From: JABEVB01 sp049965775
GTDB lineage: Bacteria > Planctomycetota > Phycisphaerae > WQYP01
Assembly (NCBI GenBank): GCA_049965775.1
Contig: JBMFVX010000047.1
Span: forward strand, 1-20,243
DNA: 20,243 bases
Reading direction: 5' to 3'
Part shown: positions 1 to 5,864 of the stretch, in pieces
Layout of the letters: each line of letters begins with the position of its first letter
Numbering within the stretch: position 1 is the stretch's first letter
Notes under the pieces: model-generated
What the model was told of the DNA's origin: nothing
The model's input: the letters and a program-made list of their open reading frames with translations, nothing else
Databases searched by the model: none
Position numbers and translations under genes: made by a program

Positions 1-43
1 GCAGTGCTTCGGCACTACCTTATGCGACCGATTCAAGGACCAG
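1..43 (+). rRNA. 23S rRNA, 3' end (partial, probable)
   Basis: The first bases hold a small stem capped by TTCG (about 3-14), then the segment GCGACCGATTCAAGGACC (24-41). This resembles the closing segment of bacterial 23S rRNA, where an 'ACCG...CAAGGACC'-like strand pairs with the 5' end of the molecule. The position, about 150 nt before a clear 5S gene on the same strand, fits. Only about 43 nt are present and the partner strand lies outside the window, so the identification rests on pattern and context. Confidence 0.45.
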
Positions 44-189
44 GCACACCAGCCACTTAAGTAGCTGGCGCTCTTTGATTTTCAAGCGCGGACTAAAAGT
101 CGTCTTATGCCCATCACGCAATCTTCATTCGCCAAAGAACGGCGAAACCAAGTTCCCTGGAATGGTTGGGAAACCAGCCATTCCGGTTT
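44..189 (+). other. 23S-5S internal transcribed spacer with hairpins
   Basis: This spacer separates the probable 23S end from 5S. It contains an imperfect stem around 49-68 (CCAGC...GCTGG), a 6-bp stem at 128-146 (TTCGCC/GGCGAA), and a strong 11-bp stem at 159-184 (GGAATGGTTGG paired with CCAGCCATTCC) closed by a GAAA tetraloop. The last stem ends 5 nt before 5S and is a good candidate for an RNase III-type processing signal, which is an inference. I see no tRNA in the spacer. Confidence 0.5.
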
Positions 190-298
190 TCTGGTGCTCT
201 TACGTCAGAGGTAACACAGCTTCCCATTCCGAACAGCACCGTAAAGCTCTGACGGCCGATGGTAGTGCCCACAGGTGCGAGAGTAGGTTGGTGCCAGA
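190..298 (+). rRNA. rrf: 5S ribosomal RNA
   Basis: The sequence has the canonical 5S layout. The 5' strand TCTGGTG pairs with the 3' strand TGCCAGA to make helix I. The segment CCCATTCCGAACAG (loop B/C, about 222-236) is the most conserved 5S motif, and GAGAGTAGG (about 280-288) is the conserved helix IV/loop E side. The length of about 109 nt is normal. It lies just after the probable 23S end and is followed 5 nt later by an intrinsic terminator, as expected for the last gene of an rrn operon. End positions are accurate to a few bases. Confidence 0.96.
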
Positions 299-303
299 TT
301 TAT

Positions 304-344
304 GACCGCGGTCCTCCCAAAAGGGGGGCCGCGGTCTTTTTTTT
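304..344 (+). terminator. rrn operon intrinsic terminator
   Basis: GACCGCGG-T-CCTCCC pairs with GGGGGG-CCGCGGTC around an AAAA loop, giving a GC-rich stem of about 14 bp with a small imperfection, followed directly by eight T residues (337-344). This is a textbook rho-independent terminator 5 nt after 5S. Confidence 0.93.
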
Positions 345-410
345 GCTGTGCTGGTTCAGTTGAAATCGTATAATCAGTACCGACGTCTTAGGCACTATTG
401 TGTTCGGACC

Positions 411-478
411 GTAACGTTACGCCGTGTACCTCCAAACACCGCCGCTCATCAAAGAAGCAGCAATCTTATAAACGTTAC
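411..478 (+). promoter_or_regulatory. AACGTT palindromes upstream of GH51
   Basis: A perfect 10-bp palindrome GTAACGTTAC lies at 411-420, and a related TAAACGTTAC lies at about 469-478. Both centre on AACGTT, the kind of core seen in operators of LacI/GalR-family regulators. They lie between the rrn terminator and the GH51 start. A TATAAT hexamer at 369-374 could be a -10 element upstream of them, but its -35 match is poor. Binding by a LacI-type repressor is inferred; no such gene is in the window. Confidence 0.35.
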
Positions 479-491
479 GGTGCGGCCAGCA

Positions 492-521
492 TTGCGCAAA
501 ATGCACTAAAACATTGCGCAA
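492..521 (+). promoter_or_regulatory. Paired TTGCGCAA palindromes upstream of GH51
   Basis: Two perfect 8-bp palindromes TTGCGCAA occur at 492-499 and 514-521, both inside the longer identical string CATTGCGCAAAA. Their starts are 22 bp apart, about two helical turns, so both would face the same side of the DNA. They sit just upstream of a TATACT hexamer at 563-568 (possible -10, no good -35) and about 100 bp before the GH51 start. The arrangement suits a dimeric regulator binding cooperatively. Confidence 0.45.
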
Positions 522-619
522 AACGCCATAAGATTTATGTAATGCGTTTCGGAACCTTCCGTTATACTCCTGCCAAATGCGGCGTTGTAATCGCCGGTTG
601 TAATAATGAGGAACTTCCA

Positions 620-3202
620 ATGCTCCAACGCAAACGACTCAATCAAACTATTGCCTGCGCCCAACGATCACAGCGGCCCACGGCCGGTGCTCTGGGTGGT
701 GTTAATGCCACCGTCACGCGGATGTTGCCGTTTACCACTTCTCTGACGCGCCATGCAACTGCGATGCTTTTGTGTTGCGGGCTAATGGTGCTTGTTGCCG
801 GCCGGGCCATGGCGCAATCGCCTGGGCCGCGAGCTGCCCACGCAACCATGACGGTTAATGTCGCTCAGCCGCTGCATCCCATCAGTCCCATTCTCTATGG
901 TCTGATGACCGAAGAAATAAACAATTCGTATGATGGCGGCCTCTATGCCGAGCTTATTCAAAATCGCGCCTTTAAGGATAATGCTTCGCATCCCGTGCAC
1001 TGGTCGCTGGTTACCAGCGGCAATGCCGCGGCCACCATGAAACTCGATGAGCTTAATACCCCCAACCATACCGGGCTTACCTCCAGCCTGAAGATTGATG
1101 TCGCCTCTGTTGGAACCGGCGGAAGCGCTGGCGCAGCCAACGATGGCTACTGGGGAATTCCCGCCACACCCGACACCACCTATAAGGCCACCATCTACGC
1201 CCGTGCGGCAGCCGGCTTCAGCGGCCCGCTCACGCTCAGCATCGAAAGCAAGGACGGCTCGTCGGTGCTGGCGTCCGCGCAAATCAGCGGCATCACAACC
1301 GATTGGAAAAAGTTCACCGCTACGCTTCACACCGCGGCCGACATTAAGCCTGCAAGCAACAACCTGTTTGTGGTGTCGGCGCATTCGCCGGGTACCATTT
1401 GGCTGGGTTATGTGTCGCTGTTTCCGCCGACGTATAAAAATCAGGCCAACGGATTTCGTATTGATATCATGAAAAAGCTCAAGGCGATGCGGCCATCCTT
1501 CTTGCGCTTTCCAGGCGGCAACTACCTGGAAGGCTCGTCCATTGCCGACCGCTTCAACTGGAAAAAGACCATCGGCCCTGTGACGCAGCGTCCCGGGCAC
1601 TGGTCGTGCTGGGGCTATCCATCCAGCGACGGCATGGGCTTGCTGGAGTTTTTAATGTGGTGCCAGGATCTGCACATGCAGCCGGTGTTGGCGGTTTACG
1701 ATGGCTTTTCGCTCAACCACGAGCATGTTTCGACCAAGGCGGCGATGCAGCCCTTCATTAAAAGCGCCCTGGAAGAAATTCAGTACGTTACCGGTTCGGT
1801 TAATACCCGGTGGGGGGCGGTTCGGGCAAAAGACGGCCATCCCAAGCCGTTTAAGCTTAACTACGTCGAAATCGGTAATGAAGATTTCTTCGATAATTCG
1901 GGCAGCTATGCCATGCGATTCAGCACCATGGCCCGGGCCATCAGGGCCAAATACCCCAACATCAAGCTTATTGCCACGGTTCATGCCGCCGACTTTGACG
2001 GCGTAAAGCCCGACCTTGTGGACGATCACTTTTACCGCTCGGCCACCGCCATGTGGGATGATACCCATCATTACGACCAATTGCCCCCCGGCTTTCCCAA
2101 GATATTTGTCGGCGAGTGGGCCACAACCGAAGGTCATCCGACGCCCACTCTCAATGCCGCGCTGGGTGATGCCGCGTGGCTAACCGGTCTGGAACGCGAT
2201 TCCAACAACGTCATCATGTGCAGTTACGCTCCGCTGCTGGTTAATGTCAATCGTGCAGAATGGGGCACCAATCTCATTGGCTACAATGCGCTGCACTGCT
2301 TTGGTTCGCCTTCGTATTATATGCAGGTGATGTTTTCGCAAAACAAAGGCAGTGTCGTGCTGCCGTTGACGACGCAGTATAGTAGCCATCTGTCCCAGTC
2401 AATGGGCGGCGCCATTGGCGTAGGCACATGGAACACTGCCGCCGAGTTTAAGGATATTAAAGTCACCCGCGGAGCTAAGGTGCTGTACCAGTCCAACTTT
2501 GCTGCCGATGGCAAGAGCGGCTGGCACTTCCGCAGCGGCAACTGGCAGGTAAAAAACGGCGCGTTGGAGCAAACCGACATCGCCACCAATAAAACCGCTT
2601 TTATCGGCGGCAATAACTGGAAGAACTACACCCTGAGCCTCAAAGCCCGAAAAATCAGCGGTGATGAGGGCTTTCTCATCAGCTTCTGCTCGCACAATGA
2701 AAATACCCCTTCGTGGTGGAACATCGGAGGCTGGGGCAACACGCGCGAAGGCCTTGAGATGCCCGGCGCACCGGGCGATTTTCACCCGTCGCATATTCAA
2801 ACCGGAAAGTGGTACAACATTCGCATCAAGGTAGGCGATGGTCGCGTTCGCTGTTATCTCGATGGTCGGCTTATTCACGATGTTAAAATCCAGGGCGAGC
2901 GGCCGCTGCGCGCTACGGCCAGCCGCGACAACCGCACTGGCGATGTGATTCTCAAAGTGGTGAACATTTCAAATCGCCCGGTGTCTACCGCCATCTCGCT
3001 TAATGGCGCCGGTTCGGTGGCCTCCACCGGCAAATGTATTGTGCTCACCGGCCCGCGCAACGCCCAAAACAGCATTGCCGACCCGCACAATGTTGTGCCG
3101 GTGGAGCATATTATGCACAACGTGGCAGCTGACTTTACGCATGTGTTTCCTCCGCGCTCGGTCAACGTGCTGCGCTTTCATGCAACTGCGGCTGGCCAGT
3201 AG
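620..3202 (+). CDS. GH51 alpha-L-arabinofuranosidase, secreted
   Basis: This enzyme releases terminal L-arabinofuranose from arabinans, arabinoxylans or arabinogalactans. The 860-residue protein has a positively charged N-terminus, a hydrophobic stretch and a likely signal-peptidase site after 'GRAMA' (near residue 66). A CBM4/9-like beta-sandwich follows (about residues 145-275), then the catalytic barrel with RFPGGNYLEG (296-305), the acid/base Glu in GNED (E421) and the nucleophile Glu in VGEWA (E499). A LamG-like beta-sandwich (about 600-750) appears inserted before the typical C-terminal segment (TASRDNRTGDVILKVVN). I chose ATG 620 because GAGGA sits about 7 nt upstream; the frame is open back to 398, but that part looks like non-coding regulatory DNA. 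A closer ATG at 722 would still keep the signal peptide. The gene appears to stand alone behind a complex upstream region. Assignment to GH51 is firm; the exact glycan is inferred. Confidence 0.94.
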   Translation: MLQRKRLNQTIACAQRSQRPTAGALGGVNATVTRMLPFTTSLTRHATAMLLCCGLMVLVAGRAMAQSPGPRAAHATMTVNVAQPLHPISPILYGLMTEEINNSYDGGLYAELIQNRAFKDNASHPVHWSLVTSGNAAATMKLDELNTPNHTGLTSSLKIDVASVGTGGSAGAANDGYWGIPATPDTTYKATIYARAAAGFSGPLTLSIESKDGSSVLASAQISGITTDWKKFTATLHTAADIKPASNNLFVVSAHSPGTIWLGYVSLFPPTYKNQANGFRIDIMKKLKAMRPSFLRFPGGNYLEGSSIADRFNWKKTIGPVTQRPGHWSCWGYPSSDGMGLLEFLMWCQDLHMQPVLAVYDGFSLNHEHVSTKAAMQPFIKSALEEIQYVTGSVNTRWGAVRAKDGHPKPFKLNYVEIGNEDFFDNSGSYAMRFSTMARAIRAKYPNIKLIATVHAADFDGVKPDLVDDHFYRSATAMWDDTHHYDQLPPGFPKIFVGEWATTEGHPTPTLNAALGDAAWLTGLERDSNNVIMCSYAPLLVNVNRAEWGTNLIGYNALHCFGSPSYYMQVMFSQNKGSVVLPLTTQYSSHLSQSMGGAIGVGTWNTAAEFKDIKVTRGAKVLYQSNFAADGKSGWHFRSGNWQVKNGALEQTDIATNKTAFIGGNNWKNYTLSLKARKISGDEGFLISFCSHNENTPSWWNIGGWGNTREGLEMPGAPGDFHPSHIQTGKWYNIRIKVGDGRVRCYLDGRLIHDVKIQGERPLRATASRDNRTGDVILKVVNISNRPVSTAISLNGAGSVASTGKCIVLTGPRNAQNSIADPHNVVPVEHIMHNVAADFTHVFPPRSVNVLRFHATAAGQ

Positions 3203-3218
3203 GCTGGCAACCCAGCCT
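3201..3218 (+). repeat. GC-rich hairpin overlapping GH51 stop
   Basis: AGGCTGG (3201-3207) pairs perfectly with CCAGCCT (3212-3218) around CAAC. The hairpin begins inside the TAG stop codon of GH51. There is no T-run after it, so it is not a classical terminator; it may stabilise the mRNA 3' end or be a short dispersed repeat. Its core CAGCCT is shared with the hairpin at 11442-11458. Confidence 0.4.
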
Positions 3219-3311
3219 CATCGGCGCAAGCCCGTTTCCCGGCACGCACCGAGTACCGAAAGAGAACCGGTGCTGACAGTCGGGGCGACGGACGATGTAC
3301 CGCATGCTTGA

Positions 3312-3421
3312 TTGCAGCCGTGTGGCGGGAAGAGTTTGCCCGATTTTGCAGCCGTGACGTGCGGTATATGATTGGCATTACCATGGGTTCGGGCACTACA
3401 ATCAGGAGCTGAACCATGGGT
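3312..3421 (+). repeat. Short direct repeats at 33-34 bp steps
   Basis: TTGCAGCCGTG occurs at 3312-3322 and again at 3346-3356. ACCATGGGT occurs at 3380-3388 and again at 3413-3421. The four starts are spaced 34, 34 and 33 bp. The second ACCATGGGT contains the ATG of the small leader ORF. A TATGAT hexamer (3367-3372) lies between the pairs and could be a -10 element, with TTGCAG (3346-3351) at a short 15-bp spacing. The repeats may be operator sites or relics of duplication. Confidence 0.4.
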
Positions 3422-3466
3422 CGGCGGCCGGTGGTGCGGCCATGCTATAAGCCGTCAGGCGATTAA
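3416..3466 (+). CDS. 16-residue leader ORF before hypothetical gene
   Basis: ATG 3416 has an excellent Shine-Dalgarno sequence, AGGAG (3404-3408), 7 nt upstream. It opens a 16-codon ORF (MGRRPVVRPCYKPSGD) ending with TAA at 3464-3466. The next gene begins at ATG 3473, only 6 nt after this stop, and has no convincing ribosome site of its own. That layout suggests a leader peptide translationally coupled to the downstream gene. The leader is in the same frame as the downstream gene, so an alternative is an N-terminal extension cut off by a stop codon. The peptide is basic and Pro-rich and matches no family I know. Confidence 0.45.
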   Translation: MGRRPVVRPCYKPSGD

Positions 3467-3472
3467 AAAACT

Positions 3473-3919
3473 ATGATTGACTTTAACGAACTTATCCCGG
3501 AAATGGGCGAATGGAATAACGGGGAAGGAATAGATCTTGAGGGGTGGATTGGTTGCCTGGGCAATTTTCGCCTGGCGGTTGGTTACTCCGCCATTTTCTG
3601 GCCTCGGTTAGTGGAGTTTGAGCAATACGTTTTACGGGAAGGCTTTTCGCTTGGGCCACGTCGCGATTTTGAGCGTGCGTGCGGTGGCGACAGGCGGAAG
3701 GTTGAAGCGGTAATGAACCACCTGCATATCGCAGACATCCAGCATTACGGTTGCAAGGACATCAACCGTCAGCGGGTGGTTTACCTTGGACGTGTTTTAA
3801 GTGAAATATACAAGGCAAAATTGGCATGGCAGTTTCCAACGAAGCAATTCGAAGTCTGGTTCAATGACTCGGCGGGAGACGATCTTATAGCGTATCAGCT
3901 GACTTTTTATCAAATATAA
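3473..3919 (+). CDS. Conserved-type hypothetical protein, 148 aa
   Basis: I cannot assign a function. The protein is soluble, with no signal peptide or membrane segment. It is rich in aromatic residues in its middle (GYSAIFWPRLVEFEQYV, about residues 38-54), followed by a helical stretch (VEAVMNHLHIADIQHYG) and a C-terminal part with LAWQFPTKQFEVWF. The overall pattern recalls small uncharacterised proteins in planctomycetes and Verrucomicrobia, but this is from memory only. The start at 3473 lacks a good ribosome site and probably depends on translation of the 16-codon ORF just upstream. A gap of about 500 bp separates it from the next gene, so it is likely not co-transcribed with the beta-helix gene. 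Composition resembles a true coding gene. Confidence 0.8.
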   Translation: MIDFNELIPEMGEWNNGEGIDLEGWIGCLGNFRLAVGYSAIFWPRLVEFEQYVLREGFSLGPRRDFERACGGDRRKVEAVMNHLHIADIQHYGCKDINRQRVVYLGRVLSEIYKAKLAWQFPTKQFEVWFNDSAGDDLIAYQLTFYQI

Positions 3920-4424
3920 GCTGTTCGCTATAGCTAGGAGCCTGATCTCAAAGGCTGTTTGCGGTGCTCATGTCGCCGAATGCCAAGACGATTCATTTCG
4001 GATTTTGAGGGCCACGGGCATCACAAGGCACTCGCGCTTCTGGGAAAGGGCATTCCGTACCATCATTACATCAGTCGCTGCAACAGTCCGAACATCATCA
4101 GGAGATGTCCACAGCCGACGCTTCCACCGCAAATTTCGGCCAGCGAGCAATATGGCAATCCCAAGCCATGAAGTTATTCTCCGCAAAACATGCGGCGAAT
4201 GCAAGCGATATTCTCCGCATCAGATGCGGCAAATGCGATGCGGCTTGGCCGCAGCACCGACCGCCAAAGCGCCCAAGTCGCCGCTCCTCCCCCGGCCTCT
4301 TGCGATGCACCTCATTTGACCTACTCACGCAATAACAACTTTTCCAGCGCGTTGTGGCAGTGTGAACTGCAAGGGGCGGATATACTGCGGTGCATATCGC
4401 AAAGTTCCGGCGTGGAGATGCTGA
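3920..4424 (+). other. 505-bp intergenic region
   Basis: No convincing gene is visible here. Several overlapping open frames exist on both strands, but they are Arg/Pro/Ser-rich, lack ribosome sites and overlap one another. The region carries the tandem repeat at 4175-4236 and, near its end, a TATACT hexamer (4381-4386) that could be the -10 of the beta-helix gene, although no good -35 lies at the right distance. Confidence 0.5.
4175..4236 (+). repeat. Tandem 28-bp repeat, 34-bp period
   Basis: Two copies, 4175-4202 and 4209-4236, match at 24 of 28 positions. Both start with TATTCTCCGCA and contain an inverted repeat, CCGCA...TGCGG, separated by a variable 5-base centre; in the second copy the arms extend to CCGCAT/ATGCGG. 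Three of the four mismatches fall in the central loop and the arms are kept, as expected for a protein-binding site or RNA hairpin pair. The 34-bp period is not a multiple of three, which argues against a protein repeat. It lies about 190 bp before the beta-helix gene. Confidence 0.55.
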
Positions 4425-5783
4425 ATGATTAATCGCAGATACTGGTTCAAGGCCATGGCCGCCGGCGGGTTGGCGGCGGCGGGGTTGCCCGTCGCCGGAG
4501 AGGCTATGGGCTCCGGTTCGGGCGGTGCGACGCCTTTGACCTCCGGCGTTTTATTTAATGCCGCCGACTATGGAGCACGCGGTGACGGGAAGGCCGATGC
4601 AACCGATGGTATCCAAAAGGCGCTCGATGCCGCTGCGAGGCGCGGTGGGGGGGTGGTGCTGCTGCCTGCGGGGCAATACCGCGTTGGCGGTTCGCTTCAT
4701 GTGCCTTCAGCGGTCGCCTTGGAAGGGGTATTCAGAGGGCCGGTGTCGCACAGCGGCCATGCCCTGCGCGCTCGCCCACACAAAACTGCCCGTGCGGCCA
4801 AGCGCCTCGCGCCGCTGGGCACGTTGCTGCTGGTTACCGGCGGCCAAGGCAAAGAAGATGCCGAGCCGACAATTACCGTTGCGGGCAACGCCTCCCTGGG
4901 CGGGCTTACGATCTATCATCCCAATCAAAATCCCAATGCCGCGCCGGTAGAGTACCCTTGGGCCATCAGCATGATAGGTGCCAACGCGACGGTCAGCAAT
5001 GTGGAATTGCTCAATTCGTGGCGGGGCATTCGTGCAGTCAAGGCGCCTCGGCACCTTATTCGCAATGTCACAGGCCAGCCGCTGCGAACTGGCATTCTCG
5101 TGGATGAGATTTACGACATTGGCCGCATCGAAGATGTGCATTTTAACCCGTGGTGGTCCCATCATCGCAGCGTGCTGGAGTTTATGTACCAGCATGGCGA
5201 ATCGTTTGTGTTGGGCCGTTCTGATTGGGAATATGTACTTAACACTTTCTCATTCGGTTATGGCATGGCGTACCGCTTTATTGAAGGTAAAACCGGCGCC
5301 TGCAACGGCAATTTTTTAGGCATCGGAGCCGATGGCTCTCGCCATGCCTGCGTGGTGGAGCAGTCGCAGCTGCCAGGGCTTCTCATCACCAATGGCGAGT
5401 TCGTGTCGTTTGATTATTTAAAACTCGGCAAGGTGGACCCGGTGCAGGTGTTGGTGCAGCCGCCCAATATAGGGCCGGTGCGGTTTGTAAATTGTTCCTT
5501 CTGGGGGCCGTGTCGGCAGATTGCCCGGCTTGGCTCCGCATGCACGGTTGGCTTTGGAGACTGCACCTTTTGTCAGTGGGATCAATCGCAATATGCCATA
5601 GAATCGCTGGCGGGTCGGTTGTTGGTGCGCGGTTGCGAGTTTCAGCAAAAAGGCTCGCAAGTACGGCTGCATCAAGCCGTCAACCAGGCGGTTATCACTG
5701 GCAACATAGCCATGGGCGCATGGCAGATAGCCAATGGCATCAAACGACGGGCGCACATTGGGCTTAATGGATCGGGCAGTTGA
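4425..5783 (+). CDS. Tat-exported pectate-lyase-superfamily beta-helix protein
   Basis: The 452-residue protein is predicted to be exported and to fold as a right-handed parallel beta-helix of the Pectate_lyase_3/GH28-like type. The N-terminus has a twin-Arg motif, NRRYWFK (3-9), followed by an Ala/Gly-rich hydrophobic stretch, fitting a Tat signal. The diagnostic segment FNAADYGARGDGKADATDGIQKAL (about 44-67), with GGGVVLLPAGQY just after, is the classic start of this fold. Repeated short strands with Asn and Gly turns fill the rest. I cannot identify catalytic residues, so lyase, glycosidase or pure binding activity are all possible. ATG 4425 is supported by GGAG (4414-4417), 7 nt upstream. 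The stop overlaps the region feeding into the GH92 gene 81 bp downstream, so the two may be partly co-transcribed. Confidence 0.85.
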   Translation: MINRRYWFKAMAAGGLAAAGLPVAGEAMGSGSGGATPLTSGVLFNAADYGARGDGKADATDGIQKALDAAARRGGGVVLLPAGQYRVGGSLHVPSAVALEGVFRGPVSHSGHALRARPHKTARAAKRLAPLGTLLLVTGGQGKEDAEPTITVAGNASLGGLTIYHPNQNPNAAPVEYPWAISMIGANATVSNVELLNSWRGIRAVKAPRHLIRNVTGQPLRTGILVDEIYDIGRIEDVHFNPWWSHHRSVLEFMYQHGESFVLGRSDWEYVLNTFSFGYGMAYRFIEGKTGACNGNFLGIGADGSRHACVVEQSQLPGLLITNGEFVSFDYLKLGKVDPVQVLVQPPNIGPVRFVNCSFWGPCRQIARLGSACTVGFGDCTFCQWDQSQYAIESLAGRLLVRGCEFQQKGSQVRLHQAVNQAVITGNIAMGAWQIANGIKRRAHIGLNGSGS

Positions 5784-5792
5784 CTGAACAAC

Positions 5793-5820
5793 TCGACCTC
5801 ACGAAACTATGTATTATATT
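5793..5820 (+). promoter_or_regulatory. Possible promoter of GH92
   Basis: TCGACC (5793-5798) and TATATT (5815-5820) are separated by 16 bp in the AT-rich gap between the beta-helix gene and GH92. Transcription would start about 38 bp before the GH92 ATG. The -35 matches the consensus at four of six positions. Confidence 0.35.
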
Positions 5821-5864
5821 AAGTGCTCGCAAAGAGCAGGTCTTACTTTCAGGGGATTTGAACC

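Noticed and set aside
75..305. Open frame of 76 codons across the rRNA spacer and 5S
   Set aside because: It overlaps a certain 5S rRNA gene and has no coding signature.
398..619. N-terminal extension of the GH51 frame back to ATG 398
   Set aside because: The segment contains the palindromic repeats and a possible -10, lacks a ribosome site at 398 and would place 74 residues before a good signal peptide. ATG 620 has GAGGA upstream.
782..1600. Long minus-strand frame of 272 codons inside GH51
   Set aside because: It is antisense to a GH51 gene with intact motifs, and its Arg/Gly-rich translation shows no recognisable domain.
4005..4335. Overlapping frames with CGEC and RCGKC motifs suggesting a broken zinc ribbon
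   Set aside because: The Cys-rich words come from the same DNA repeat read in two frames; the 34-bp period is not codon-based and no ribosome site or continuous frame supports a protein.
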